A stretch of DNA of 64,000 bases, taken from Schistosoma mansoni (Eukaryota; Platyhelminthes; Trematoda; Strigeidida; Schistosomatidae). Shown here piece after piece: positions 56,501-58,876 of this stretch. Where the stretch lies: the NCBI RefSeq assembly GCF_000237925.1, contig NW_017386008.1, forward strand, positions 744,001-808,000, written 5' to 3'. The position numbers and the translations under genes were made by a program. Below the pieces are notes generated by a model. It searched no databases. It was not told the origin of the DNA and worked only from the letters and a program-made list of their open reading frames with translations. Positions within the stretch are counted from its first letter, which is position 1; every line of letters starts with the position of its first letter.

Positions 56501-56707
56501 TTTGGTTATTGATTTCTTTGATTGAAGTAAACTAGCAGCTGTAATAGCAATATTATTAAATATACAATAACCGCATGCTTCTGAACGCATAGCATGATGA
56601 CCTGGTGGACGTATTAATGCTAAACCATTCGATAATTGATTGGTGACTACTAATTCAGTTAAATGTTTTACACTTCCAGCTGCTAAAGTTGCACAAAGCC
56701 AAGTATA
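2635..56707 (-). CDS. HDAC10-like: Class IIb histone deacetylase, HDAC10-like, 14 exons, 5' and 3' incomplete
   Basis: Seen: 14 exons on the minus strand with GT/AG borders and matching phases. They are 56707-56409, 52606-52480, 48863-48798, 46210-46151, 42691-42602, 41918-41812, 38559-38443, 34965-34717, 32332-32275, 31879-31625, 29014-28676, 26372-26167, 4978-4627 and 2816-2635. Exons 1-7 encode a deacetylase domain with [25 protein letters not shown] and LEGGY, so both active-site His, the Zn-binding Asp/His/Asp and the catalytic Tyr are present. Exons 8-14 encode a second deacetylase-like fold in which these motifs read RPRGFQ, LDLNGIQ, LWNGSN and INGSSI. Family knowledge: an active domain followed by a dead one is the HDAC10 plan, and the text IGCPEG matches HDAC10 (IGDPEG) with a gatekeeper Glu; HDAC6 has two active domains plus a ubiquitin zinc finger. 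Inference: a Zn-dependent deacetylase, possibly of acetylpolyamines. The N-terminal ~100 residues and the stop codon were not found in the window. Confidence 0.85.
3085..3653 (-). mobile_element. RTE-like LINE 3' end with open C-terminal frame
   Basis: A 173-codon frame: [73 protein letters not shown]. It ends at a (TTAC)n tail. Confidence 0.85.
3654..3780 (+). mobile_element. LINE 5'-region fragment, opposite orientation
   Basis: CCGTTCCCAAACCCAG and the GGTTAGCGACCTCATCCCG text also seen at 34380-34440. It forms an inverted junction with the preceding LINE 3' piece. Confidence 0.6.
3797..4046. mobile_element. Partial LTR of the same family
   Basis: Matches the 3' two-thirds of the solo LTRs, including CACCGTTAAGATTTGTACTT. 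An old remnant. Confidence 0.65.
4070..4463 (-). mobile_element. SINE-A copy, near full length
   Basis: Runs from the CCCCTTCTGA-type tail to the GTGAGCATA head region. It includes the tRNA-like B box and a hammerhead with altered stem II. Confidence 0.88.
4464..4612. mobile_element. SINE-A foldback fragment beside a splice donor
   Basis: Antisense tail (4470-4546) meets sense tail with GAAACGGCC (4547-4612). It ends about 15 bp from the donor of exon 4627-4978. Confidence 0.8.
4627..4978 (-). CDS. HDAC10-like exon m: degenerate GFDA region
   Basis: 352 bp, phase 2 in (GA|T) and phase 0 out (AAT|gtaagt). It encodes [11 protein letters not shown] (compare VLYxSxHRY), VWLKIPLP, an acidic insert of Asp residues, then [19 protein letters not shown]. 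The last part aligns with [20 protein letters not shown], so the third zinc-binding Asp is replaced. Confidence 0.85.
5055..5437 (-). mobile_element. SINE-B, more than one unit
   Basis: The tRNA-like head text recurs at both ends about 338 bp apart, so the copy spans a unit junction. The hammerhead region lies at 5225-5310. Confidence 0.86.
5573..5705 (+). mobile_element. D segment (Penelope-type hammerhead region)
   Basis: GTTTGTGCTAATGATGTCG, GAAAGCTCCACGACC and inverted 30-bp ends with GAGCTGGA/TCCAGCTC. It matches the ribozyme type reported for Penelope-like elements. Confidence 0.7.
5934..6142 (-). mobile_element. SINE-A copy
   Basis: Hammerhead stem I GCACTG/CAGTGC is perfect and the CTGAGGAG core is intact; stem II is altered. 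Confidence 0.85.
6255..7335 (+). mobile_element. RTE-like LINE copy with assembly gap
   Basis: Left arm of the inverted duplication. It encodes [20 protein letters not shown] as in the right arm, with decayed 3' text and a short GTAA tail. Confidence 0.8.
6549..6748. other. Assembly gap (200 N)
   Basis: A round 200 N inside a LINE. The reverse copy at 8511-9357 has only 30 bp (9038-9067) at this point. Confidence 0.97.
7440..7612 (+). mobile_element. LINE 3' stub with long (GTAA)n tail
   Basis: About 85 bp of LINE 3' end (GGACAGGGTTGAATAAAGAA..GGGGTAACAGGCC), then (AGTA)n and (GGAA)n to 7612. The tail is the family's 3' signature. Confidence 0.8.
7613..8007. other. No gene recognised
   Basis: AT-rich spacer between the two LINE arms with a C-run near 7910-7930. 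It is part of the loop of the inverted duplication. Confidence 0.6.
8008..8510 (-). mobile_element. Two head-to-tail SINE-A copies
   Basis: Copies at 8008-8336 and 8337-8510, joined at the GAGCATA...ATCAGAGAGGGG junction seen between other tandem copies. The second is cut by the LINE beginning at 8511. Confidence 0.82.
8511..9357 (-). mobile_element. RTE-like LINE copy, right arm
   Basis: Nearly identical, in reverse, to 6255-7275, and complete across the region that is N on the left. Confidence 0.85.
9484..9541 (-). mobile_element. SINE-B fragment with target duplication
   Basis: A 58-bp copy from CCCAAATAGG to CATCTTTGTTT in sense. ACTGAAATAATGT stands on both sides (9471-9483 and 9542-9554). 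Confidence 0.85.
9628..9900 (+). mobile_element. SINE-A copy
   Basis: Sense copy in the right arm of the inverted duplication; mirrors 244-521. Confidence 0.85.
10171..10412 (-). mobile_element. SINE-A copy
   Basis: Antisense copy with tail, altered ribozyme and tRNA-like head. Confidence 0.82.
10678..11048. mobile_element. SINE-B foldback with two hammerheads
   Basis: Antisense copy (10678-10943) then sense hammerhead piece (10944-11048). Confidence 0.85.
11328..11535 (-). mobile_element. SINE-A copy, diverged
   Basis: Old antisense copy with tRNA-like head and degraded hammerhead. Confidence 0.75.
11521..11860 (-). mobile_element. LINE 3' end of the (CTGA)n-tail family
   Basis: TCAGTCAGTCATTCAGTCAG, then TACAACGTAGGACCAGGCAC, shared with the LINE at 57287. 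Confidence 0.65.
11934..12090 (-). mobile_element. SINE-A partial copy
   Basis: Antisense tail, hammerhead and B box; the head is missing. Confidence 0.8.
12400..12660 (+). mobile_element. SINE-A fused to SINE-B tail
   Basis: SINE-A hammerhead region (12400-12533) passes without gap into the SINE-B tail AATTAAGGCAATATCGAGGC (12534-12660). It is a chimera of the two families. Confidence 0.8.
12702..12895 (-). mobile_element. SINE-B copy
   Basis: Antisense ribozyme and tRNA-like head; core partly decayed. Confidence 0.8.
13089..13246 (+). mobile_element. 5'-truncated LINE end with 13-bp target duplication
   Basis: TTAGTGACTCTGT at 13076-13088 and 13247-13259 flanks 158 bp of LINE 3' end finishing GGGGTAACAGGTGTAAG. 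Confidence 0.92.
13508..13856. mobile_element. SINE-A triple foldback
   Basis: Sense head region (13508-13654), then antisense tail and hammerhead (13655-13800), then a sense B-box/hammerhead piece (13801-13856). Confidence 0.78.
14081..14245 (-). mobile_element. D segment
   Basis: Same inverted-end layout, diverged core, and the GGAGAAGATTTATAGCTCAG head. Confidence 0.68.
14392..14853. mobile_element. Solo LTR of an LTR retrotransposon, 4-bp target duplication
   Basis: TGTAGT...ACTACA ends, with AACT at 14388-14391 and 14854-14857. 462 bp. It shares text with 36244-36618. Family probably Gypsy-type by the 4-bp duplication; no internal region adjoins. Confidence 0.8.
14951..15464 (+). mobile_element. 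Head-to-tail SINE-A pair, second near full length
   Basis: A tail fragment (14951-15057) is followed by a copy of about 402 bp (15062-15464), joined by the conserved CCCCTTCTGAT...CATATGCTCACTAG junction. This copy gives the best estimate of unit length. Confidence 0.86.
15777..16225. mobile_element. SINE-B foldback
   Basis: Antisense (15777-16095) then sense tail and head (16096-16225). Confidence 0.82.
16545..16829 (+). pseudogene. Possible small gene or mRNA retrocopy, frame broken
   Basis: ATG at 16545 opens [20 protein letters not shown], continues [16 protein letters not shown] and stops at 16697. The overlapping frame (16633-16818) continues [16 protein letters not shown] to a basic C-terminal part. 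AATAAA follows at 16824, then an (AAT)n run. The likely original protein spans both frames, with a shift near 16655. I do not recognise the family. It could be a retrocopied mRNA or a real gene with an assembly error. Confidence 0.35.
16835..16868. repeat. (AAT)n microsatellite
   Basis: Directly after the AATAAA at 16824. Confidence 0.9.
16978..17212 (-). mobile_element. SINE-A copy
   Basis: Antisense. Core, stem II GTCC/GGAC and the palindromic stem III are intact; the base of stem I is mismatched. Confidence 0.86.
17262..17569. repeat. Purine-rich flank left of the tRNA array
   Basis: About 300 bp of almost pure A/G on the plus strand, ending at the array border. AAAAGAGAACAAA at 17536-17548 recurs inverted at 25996-26008 on the other side. 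Confidence 0.7.
19053..19137 (-). tRNA. tRNA-Tyr(GUA) with 12-nt intron, unit 1
   Basis: Acceptor stem CCGGCGA/TCGCCGG, discriminator A, A box TAGTTCAGTTGG, anticodon loop CTGTAGA interrupted after G37 by ATTGGTGCAGTG, and B box GGTTCGAATCC. A TTTT Pol III terminator lies 11 nt downstream (19042-19039). An intron at this position is typical of eukaryotic tRNA-Tyr. Confidence 0.93.
20635..20719 (-). tRNA. tRNA-Tyr(GUA) with 12-nt intron, unit 2
   Basis: Same fold as the unit 1 copy but with TAGCTCAG in the A box, B box GGTTCGAGTCC, and a C that turns a G-U anticodon-stem pair into G-C. These are the canonical eukaryotic bases, so this may be the best-preserved copy. Confidence 0.93.
22213..22297 (-). 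tRNA. tRNA-Tyr(GUA) with 12-nt intron, unit 3
   Basis: A box TAGCTCAG and B box GGTTCGAATCC, with the same intron and downstream T4 as the other copies. Confidence 0.93.
23795..23879 (-). tRNA. tRNA-Tyr(GUA) with 12-nt intron, unit 4
   Basis: Identical in sequence to the unit 3 copy by eye. Confidence 0.93.
25383..25467 (-). tRNA. tRNA-Tyr(GUA) with 12-nt intron, unit 5
   Basis: Carries TAGTTCAG in the A box, a variant shared only with the unit 1 copy at the other edge of the array. Confidence 0.93.
25971..26163. repeat. Pyrimidine-rich flank right of the tRNA array
   Basis: About 190 bp of almost pure T/C on the plus strand, the strand opposite of the left flank. It separates the broken sixth unit from exon 26167-26372. 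Confidence 0.7.
26167..26372 (-). CDS. HDAC10-like exon l: LDLNGIQ replaces VDWDVHHG
   Basis: 206 bp, phase 0 in and phase 2 out (GA|gtaagt). It encodes [20 protein letters not shown]. The first strand of the fold (RILIVDWDVHHG) is recognisable, but the Asp-x-His metal pair is gone. The next intron (4979-26166, 21.2 kb) holds the tRNA-Tyr array. Confidence 0.8.
26407..26772 (-). mobile_element. SINE-A copy
   Basis: Antisense, near full length, of the subfamily with three extra bases between stem I and the core. Confidence 0.84.
26775..26950. mobile_element. SINE-A foldback fragment
   Basis: A short antisense tail meets a sense tail (26820-26950). Confidence 0.75.
27133..27255. mobile_element. 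SINE-B short foldback
   Basis: Half of an antisense ribozyme joined to a sense tail. Confidence 0.75.
27256..27919. other. No gene recognised
   Basis: Unique-looking intronic DNA; a 63-codon frame at 27553 shows no family signature. Confidence 0.55.
27920..28497 (+). mobile_element. RTE-like LINE 3' end, long open C-terminal frame
   Basis: Encodes [20 protein letters not shown], the [19 protein letters not shown] stretch and [20 protein letters not shown], and ends CGTAAGTAAGTAAGT. Among the best-kept copies here. Confidence 0.87.
28676..29014 (-). CDS. HDAC10-like exon k: RPRGFQ replaces RPPGHH
   Basis: 339 bp, phase 0/0, with acceptor tttcag and donor ATT|gtaagt. It encodes a helix with [11 protein letters not shown], then [16 protein letters not shown] and [11 protein letters not shown], aligning with VVRPPGHHAE..CGFCFFN of active domains. 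A poly-Asn run and a Ser-rich tail follow. Phe-Gln stands where the two catalytic His should be. Confidence 0.83.
29277..29577. mobile_element. SINE-B foldback
   Basis: Antisense ribozyme and head (29277-29440), then sense tail. Confidence 0.8.
29659..29897. mobile_element. SINE-A foldback
   Basis: Antisense tail (29659-29727) joined to sense tRNA-like head and hammerhead (29728-29897). Confidence 0.8.
29995..31150 (-). mobile_element. Penelope-like element fragment
   Basis: The minus strand encodes pieces of a Penelope-type reverse transcriptase: MDDTFILC and [20 protein letters not shown], and upstream [20 protein letters not shown]. The D ribozyme region follows at 30190-30290. Not intact. 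A SINE-A variant is inserted at 30622-30779. Confidence 0.75.
30622..30779 (+). mobile_element. SINE-A variant with D-type head and target duplication
   Basis: Flanked by ATTGTAGTCTTT (30610-30621) and ATTGTAGTTTTT (30780-30791). It starts with GATGGTGGAGAAGATTTGTA, the head otherwise seen beside D segments. It then runs through the SINE-A tRNA-like body and hammerhead and ends a few bases after the predicted cleavage site. It sits inside a Penelope-like fragment. Confidence 0.85.
31168..31334 (+). mobile_element. SINE-A partial copy
   Basis: Sense hammerhead and tail with CCCCTTCTGA end. Confidence 0.82.
31625..31879 (-). CDS. HDAC10-like exon j, degenerate domain
   Basis: 255 bp, phase 0/0, with acceptor ccctag and donor CAG|gtaagt. 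It encodes [20 protein letters not shown], a [10 protein letters not shown] stretch, a Lys-rich segment and a final helix ([13 protein letters not shown]). It lies where a deacetylase domain would have its N-terminal loops and helices, but similarity is weak. Confidence 0.8.
31908..31952. repeat. (GAT)n microsatellite
   Basis: Imperfect GAT run just upstream of exon 31625-31879 on the minus strand. Confidence 0.9.
32040..32205 (+). mobile_element. SINE-A partial copy
   Basis: Short inverted tail, then sense B box, hammerhead and tail. It ends about 70 bp from exon 32275-32332. Confidence 0.82.
32275..32332 (-). CDS. HDAC10-like exon i (58-bp microexon)
   Basis: Needed by phase: the exon before ends in phase 2 and the exon after starts in phase 0. 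A tract tttgttttag precedes it and gtaagt follows. It encodes [20 protein letters not shown] with no stop. It has no clear homologue, so the support is the splice sites and the phase fit. Confidence 0.7.
32434..33066 (-). mobile_element. RTE-like LINE 3' end with (CTTA)n tail
   Basis: The tail microsatellite at 32434-32512 is followed by antisense C-terminal RT text: [20 protein letters not shown] and [20 protein letters not shown]. Confidence 0.87.
33067..34085. other. No gene recognised
   Basis: Intronic, AT-rich, with an (ACC)n run near 33180. No repeat or exon seen. Confidence 0.55.
34086..34260 (-). mobile_element. SINE-A-related, diverged
   Basis: An AGCACTAGAGAGATGTTTCG ribozyme remnant and a weak tRNA-like region; probably an older subfamily. 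Confidence 0.55.
34360..34665 (+). mobile_element. LINE 5' region with endonuclease start
   Basis: Leader text CATGGGGTTAGCAACCCCAT, then a frame reading [15 protein letters not shown], the start of an AP-endonuclease domain. The Trp before NVRTM is a stop here. It is truncated about 50 bp from exon 34717-34965. Confidence 0.72.
34717..34965 (-). CDS. HDAC10-like exon h: start of degenerate second domain
   Basis: 249 bp, phase 2/2, donor AG|gttagt. It encodes [20 protein letters not shown], then a leucine-rich helix and a basic GRRKRKQQK run. The position and the TWPET...P pattern recall the linker and first helix of the HDAC10 C-terminal domain (TTPDITLVLPPD). The basic run could act as a nuclear signal; that is only a guess. 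Confidence 0.82.
35124..35432 (-). mobile_element. RTE-like LINE 3' end
   Basis: Antisense, starting at a TTACTTACG tail and CACCCCTCGTGGAGGAGCA. Confidence 0.82.
35608..35755 (+). mobile_element. SINE-A copy with intact-looking hammerhead
   Basis: Stem I ACTG 35621-35624 with CAGT 35659-35662; core CTGAGGA 35625-35631; stem II GTCC 35632-35635 with GGAC 35643-35646; GAAA 35647-35650; palindromic stem III; predicted cleavage after C35658. Confidence 0.88.
35756..36205. other. No gene recognised
   Basis: Intronic AT-rich sequence with a short TTC-rich run near 36150. Confidence 0.55.
36206..36243 (-). mobile_element. D fragment interrupted by a solo LTR
   Basis: TTTTTTGAAGATG...CTCTGAGCTGGACAGTT resembles a D segment end and stops at the LTR target duplication. 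Confidence 0.5.
36244..36618. mobile_element. Solo LTR of the same family, 4-bp target duplication
   Basis: 375 bp, AGTT at 36240-36243 and 36619-36622. Same start TGTAGT and shared GCACCGTTAAGATT text. Inserted in a D segment. Confidence 0.8.
36665..37055 (+). mobile_element. RTE-like LINE 3' end
   Basis: Starts at [19 protein letters not shown] text and ends GGGGTAACAGGCGTAAGTAA. Confidence 0.83.
37590..38015 (+). mobile_element. RTE-like LINE 3' end
   Basis: Frame text [14 protein letters not shown] and a GTAAGTAAGTAG tail. Confidence 0.8.
38016..38442. other. No gene recognised
   Basis: Intronic AT-rich sequence following the donor of exon 38443-38559. Confidence 0.55.
38443..38559 (-). 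CDS. HDAC10-like exon g: end of active domain
   Basis: 117 bp, phase 2 in and phase 2 out (TG|gtaagt). It encodes [20 protein letters not shown] followed by a Ser/Thr-rich linker. The pattern IESxxxxxxPYWKSL matches the stretch just after the first domain in HDAC10 (ALESIQ...PHWKSLQ). Confidence 0.87.
38560..39462. other. Intronic, possible old repeat remnant
   Basis: Around 38755-39010 the base composition rises in GC and the text is unlike its surroundings, with a GTAGTGGTGATCATAGTC stretch. It may be an old element, but I cannot assign it. Confidence 0.35.
39463..39995 (+). repeat. 530-bp interspersed repeat, copy 2
   Basis: Ends GTTTAAATAAATAAA. Confidence 0.8.
40152..40545. mobile_element. 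SINE-A copy with foldback end
   Basis: Antisense copy (40152-40490) joined to a sense tail (40495-40545). Confidence 0.78.
40632..40905 (-). mobile_element. Two D segments
   Basis: 40632-40765 has the ribozyme text (antisense of GTGCTGATGATGTCG and GAAAGCTCCACGACC). 40800-40905 repeats the GATGGTGGAGAAGATTTGTA head and end text with a shortened middle. Confidence 0.7.
41331..41752. mobile_element. SINE-B foldback
   Basis: Antisense unit (41331-41611), then a sense piece with a second ribozyme end. Confidence 0.8.
41812..41918 (-). CDS. HDAC10-like exon f: GGY catalytic tyrosine
   Basis: 107 bp, entered in phase 0 and left in phase 2 (AG|gttaat). It encodes [20 protein letters not shown], then [14 protein letters not shown]. 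The Tyr is the transition-state residue of the active domain. Confidence 0.92.
42030..42600. other. Intronic, unassigned GC-richer block
   Basis: 42040-42240 is GC-richer and may derive from an element (TGTAGT-type texts at both sides); the rest is unremarkable. Confidence 0.35.
42602..42691 (-). CDS. HDAC10-like exon e
   Basis: 90 bp, phase 0/0, encoding [17 protein letters not shown] and [11 protein letters not shown]. It matches GxMxATPxxFAxLTxLL...LAGGRVxxxLE. The LEGGY motif is split, with LE ending this exon and GGY opening the next. The donor is GAA|gtacgt. Confidence 0.92.
42743..43040 (+). mobile_element. SINE-B, permuted sense copy
   Basis: The tail precedes the tRNA-like head and hammerhead, as expected for a concatemer-derived copy. 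Confidence 0.82.
43041..43904. other. No gene recognised
   Basis: Unique-looking intronic DNA; a 91-codon frame at 43113 has no recognisable domain. Confidence 0.5.
43905..45475. repeat. 210-bp tandem repeat containing an SSU rRNA segment
   Basis: The text AAGTGATTTCAC recurs at 43919, 44081, 44290, 44500, 44711, 44921, 45131 and 45341, giving a 210-bp period after a shorter first unit. Each unit contains about 40 bp (for example GACGGATCTTCAAATGTCTG followed by CCCTATCAA) that matches the conserved 5' domain of eukaryotic 18S rRNA. The rest of the unit I do not recognise. Confidence 0.9.
45632..45822 (+). pseudogene. Rearranged fragment of 18S rRNA gene
   Basis: GATAACTGTAGTAATTCTAG, AGCTAATGCATGCC, a region ending GATGACTCTGGATAACTT, then GATTCCGGAGAGGGAGCCTG and AGAAATGGCTACC. 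These are hallmark 18S 5'-domain texts. An internal block between GGATAACTT and CGATTCCGG is missing, and part of that block is what the upstream 210-bp repeat carries. Similarity ends soon after 45820. Not a functional rRNA gene. Confidence 0.85.
46151..46210 (-). CDS. HDAC10-like exon d: GFDA zinc ligand and gatekeeper Glu
   Basis: 60-bp phase 0/0 microexon encoding [20 protein letters not shown]. The Asp of GFDA is the third zinc ligand. The final Glu falls where human HDAC10 has Glu (IGDPEG), HDAC6 domain 2 has Leu (GDPLGG) and HDAC6 domain 1 has Lys (GDPKGE). Confidence 0.92.
46315..46580 (+). mobile_element. SINE-C copy
   Basis: Decayed tRNA-like head, then stem I CCTTG 46509-46513, core CTGACGA 46514-46520, loop CAAGTA, GAAA, and TAAGG as the partner strand. 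It is unrelated in sequence to SINE-A and SINE-B outside the ribozyme core. Confidence 0.8.
46866..46968 (-). mobile_element. D segment
   Basis: Antisense ribozyme text followed by the inverted head AAATCTTCTCCACCATCTC. Confidence 0.68.
46970..47655. other. No gene recognised
   Basis: AT-rich intronic DNA between a D segment and a SINE-A copy. Confidence 0.55.
47656..47945 (-). mobile_element. SINE-A copy
   Basis: Antisense, well preserved, starting at a G-run and ending at the AAGTTAGACA-type head; three-base insertion subfamily. Confidence 0.84.
47950..48221 (+). mobile_element. SINE-C copy with clear tRNA-like head
   Basis: A box TAGCTCAGTGGTAACG and B box GGGATCGAATCC; core CTGACGA 48180-48186; stem II GTGC/GCAC; GAAA 48201-48204; palindromic CCCGGG stem III. 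The stem I partner is decayed here but kept in the copy at 46315. Confidence 0.83.
48222..48300 (-). mobile_element. SINE-A head fragment
   Basis: The 5' region of the long unit (antisense of CTCACTAGTGACTGACTTC). It abuts the SINE-C copy. Confidence 0.75.
48335..48679 (-). mobile_element. SINE-B, one permuted unit with 13-bp target duplication
   Basis: TTTAAAATTTACT flanks at 48322-48334 and 48680-48692. The 345-bp insert starts and ends within the same text (AGTATTGTTTG), so it is one circularly permuted unit plus a short overlap. The hammerhead at 48485-48529 is textbook: stem I ATCCAG/CTGGAT, core CTGACGAG, stem II GTCC/GGAC, stem III ACGCGCGT. Confidence 0.92.
48798..48863 (-). CDS. HDAC10-like exon c
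   Basis: 66-bp phase 0/0 microexon encoding [22 protein letters not shown]. It matches the GMxxADYxAAFxxLLxPxAxEF helix of class IIb deacetylases. The donor is GAG|gtaaat. Confidence 0.9.
48918..49437 (-). repeat. 530-bp interspersed repeat, copy 3
   Basis: Antisense, beginning TTATTTATTTGAACACA. It lies just beyond exon 48798-48863. Confidence 0.8.
49705..50085. mobile_element. SINE-B foldback, diverged
   Basis: Antisense ribozyme half (49705-49762), then a permuted sense copy. Confidence 0.78.
50098..50252 (+). mobile_element. Short LINE 3' end
   Basis: From GAAGAACATACTACGTCGG to GGGTAACAGGCGTAAGTAA. Confidence 0.8.
50361..50690. mobile_element. SINE-A foldback pair
   Basis: Antisense half (50361-50472) with stem I GCACTG/CAGTGC and palindromic stem III intact. 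It meets a sense copy (50473-50690) of the three-base insertion subfamily. Confidence 0.85.
50965..51680. mobile_element. SINE-B concatemer inside inverted tails
   Basis: Antisense tail (50965-51108), then about 1.35 sense units (51109-51566; the head repeats 336 bp apart), then an antisense tail (51567-51680). Confidence 0.85.
51783..51952 (-). mobile_element. SINE-A partial copy
   Basis: Antisense tail and hammerhead, three-base insertion subfamily. Confidence 0.82.
52090..52376. mobile_element. SINE-A foldback pair
   Basis: Antisense tRNA-like head (52090-52217) meets sense hammerhead and tail (52218-52376). It ends about 100 bp from exon 52480-52606. Confidence 0.82.
52480..52606 (-). 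CDS. HDAC10-like exon b: HRYE segment
   Basis: 127 bp. A T-rich acceptor precedes it and the donor is GAG|gtaatt. It completes Arg from the previous exon (CG|T) and encodes [20 protein letters not shown], then a glycine-rich stretch ending [10 protein letters not shown]. This matches the loop and strand that follow the DVHHG motif in class IIb enzymes. Confidence 0.92.
52672..52960. mobile_element. Diverged SINE-A-related foldback
   Basis: Antisense (52672-52812) and sense (52813-52960) halves of an old variant. The hammerhead core is lost (CTGTTGAG). Confidence 0.65.
53148..53573 (-). mobile_element. RTE-like LINE 3' end
   Basis: Antisense, tail TTACTTACC, with [20 protein letters not shown] text. 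Confidence 0.85.
53831..54180. mobile_element. SINE-B foldback
   Basis: Antisense head (53831-53974), then sense ribozyme and tail to CAATACTA. Confidence 0.82.
54181..54822. other. No gene recognised
   Basis: Intronic, no repeat family identified. Confidence 0.55.
54833..55046 (+). mobile_element. SINE-A copy with 10-bp target duplication
   Basis: GAAATCAATT at 54823-54832 and 55047-55056 flanks the copy. It starts GAAGTTAGACATTAACACC and ends CATGATTTCAACTTTGA, defining a 214-bp short insertion form. Confidence 0.9.
55315..55660 (+). mobile_element. Two SINE-B pieces, first diverged
   Basis: An old piece (55315-55450) and a better one (55489-55660) with tRNA-like head and ribozyme. Confidence 0.75.
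55790..56357 (+). mobile_element. Head-to-tail SINE-A pair
   Basis: A partial copy (55790-55960) is followed by a full-length copy (55966-56357). The tail ends about 50 bp from exon 56409-56707. Confidence 0.85.
56409..56707 (-). CDS. HDAC10-like exon a: RPPGHH and DWDVHHG motifs
   Basis: 299 bp, entered in phase 0 after ..acag and left in phase 2 at CG|gttggt. It encodes [13 protein letters not shown], then [23 protein letters not shown] and [18 protein letters not shown]. These hold the paired active-site His and the zinc-binding Asp and His of the deacetylase domain. The GQGTQ text fits HDAC10 or HDAC6 domain 1 rather than HDAC6 domain 2 (GNGTQ). Confidence 0.93.
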
Positions 56708-56774
56708 CTGTATGGTATAAAATGAAAGAAGATTGAAAGAAAACAGAATGATAAAAATATAATCAACATTAAAT

Positions 56775-57057
56775 CATTTAGTATTGTTTTCTTTGAATCT
56801 TCCCATTGATGTGTTTGGACTGCAACTAGTCAGTCTCTAATTGGCATAAGTGAATCCTGTGTGTATTGCCTCGATATAGCTTTAATTCATAAGCATTGTA
56901 AGTAAAGATGGTTAGTGGCTAGTAGTGTAATCCAGTTTGTAGCGCGTTTCGTTCTGCTTGACACTGGTCAGCTGGATGTACCTGCATCTCAGAGTTGATG
57001 TTCACTCTGGGACTCGAACACAGTAACTTTCGCTTCAAACGCCATCGCATTATCCAT
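56775..57057 (-). mobile_element. SINE-B copy
   Basis: Antisense tail, ribozyme and head; core decayed. Confidence 0.8.
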
Positions 57058-57194
57058 AATTAGTAAATGTTTTAGGTATCTCCTTGCTGATATCCCGGAA
57101 TGAATTTGTGATCAATCCTTTTTTTCATATAGGGAAAATCTTGTACGGATTACTCTGATATACACATCATACCACAGGTTGTTTTTTTTAAAAA

Positions 57195-58155
57195 AACAAA
57201 TGATTTGTAGCTAGTAGTGAAATCTAATGCTCTGAATAACTCCTATTTGAAATACGTTAGTTGGATGTACCTATACCCCAGTATTTCAGTCAGTCAGTCA
57301 GCTACAACGTAAGACCAGGCACATTTTTGAATCGGTCCAAGTTGTCATACCTCGTTAGCACAACAAGATGAACACCGGATTCATAGAAATAGTTAATTTA
57401 GTGGTGGTAATATATAAAAGAAATGTTGTATGTAAGGATATAGTATAGGAAGGAAAACAGTTATGAAACAATTTTAATCTCAAGGTTTAACGGAAGATAA
57501 AGAGTGTATACACCTACTCCATTTTGATCGATTCGGAGCCATGTCAACCAGAGTCTCCGACCATTGGTTGCGATAGTCACGTGGACCCCAACCAAGTGGT
57601 TTGCATCTGACAACATGGCTCAGACTAGAAGTTAGTGACTTCAAGCACTGATGCCATGTTTTGGTTTGGCCGCCCCTAACTCTCTTCCAACCATCCCCTA
57701 TACTAGTCAGCATTGCGCGTCGTGGTAATCGGTATTCAGGCATACGTAACACATGGCCCAACCATCTCAGTCGATGAAGATTCATCACCTCATCAACTGA
57801 TTTACCATCATTCCCTAATACCCTGCGTCTAACTTCACTATTACTTACCCGGTTATCCCAGCAGATGCGAGCAATATTTCTAAGGCATCTGCGGTCAAAT
57901 ACTAGTAATACTAGTAACTTAACCCCAGTATTTACGTTCACCTTACGACTCGAACCCAATATATTTTGCTACACGTGCTAATGTTACCCACTGAGCTATT
58001 GAATCCAGATAATTACTGACTTATTCAAAATTTATATTTTCCAGAGTTCAAATATCAACATCAATATTGAAATGCAGGGCACATCCAGCTAACGATTCTT
58101 AAATAGGACGAAATGGGTATTCTAGACTCCATTCCTAGACAAAATCTATCCATAT
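57195..58155. mobile_element. SINE-B foldback split by a LINE
   Basis: SINE-B text (57195-57286) resumes at 57934 after a LINE insertion and turns to a sense copy near 58030. Confidence 0.78.
57287..57921 (-). mobile_element. RTE-like LINE end, second family, (CTGA)n tail, 12-bp target duplication
   Basis: ACCCCAGTATTT at 57275-57286 and 57922-57933. The open C-terminal frame (stop at 57480) has DRRCLRNIARICWDNRVSNS, LHRLRWLGHVLRMPEYRLPR and WHQCLKSL. It is inserted into a SINE-B copy. Confidence 0.9.
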
Positions 58156-58488
58156 TTCATTAGTGAGTACTTGATTTTTTTTTTGTAACTGATCCATAAC
58201 TTTGTAACTTTTTTAAATGAAAATACTGTAACTTATGGTTCAATTTTCATGAAGGTATTATATCTAAGTACCTGAGACTCTATATAATATGGTACCTCAT
58301 CTAGAAAAAGATATCAAGATAGTACAGTATAATTTTCTCGATTGTATTTCCGTTTCTGATATTTCAAAATCTTTTAGAATAACAAATAAAACTAAAATAA
58401 TCTAACTGATGGTGTTTCTGGAAGAGATTAATATTAATTCACTTGTCGAGAACGATTTCATTTAGTTAGCTATAATCTTTACCATTGC

Positions 58489-58876
58489 CACCAAATCCCC
58501 TTCTGATAATGATCGCTAGTTACTGGCTTGAAGAGATATTTCCTGAAGTTCTAGTGAGAAGCAGTGACCAGTGGAGTTCAACCAGGTCTGTTGTGAAATA
58601 CTAACTCATTGAAGACAATAATGGACGGTTGATCAATTTCGTGGATTGGTCGAAGTTAGACATTAACACTATTAGGTGCCGGCAAGTTCAATGTTTTAGA
58701 GGTTATGCGTTCGCGCGCGTGACTGGTAGGTCCTATGTTCGAATCTCGCGAGGCGGGATCGTGAATGCTCATTGCTGAGGAGTCCCACAATAGGACGAAA
58801 CAGCCGTCCAATGCTTCCAGGTTTTCCATGGTGGTTTAGCTTCAATTGACTAATGATTTCAACTATAAAATTACTA
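58489..58876 (+). mobile_element. SINE-A copy, full length
   Basis: Preceded by the tail end of another unit. Hammerhead stem I CATTG/CAATG, core CTGAGGAG and stem II GTCC/GGAC are intact. Confidence 0.87.

Noticed and set aside
57480-57959. 159-codon frame as a host gene
   Set aside because: The LRWLGHVLRMP-type text and the (CTGA)n tail with flanking duplication show it is a LINE reverse-transcriptase C-terminus.
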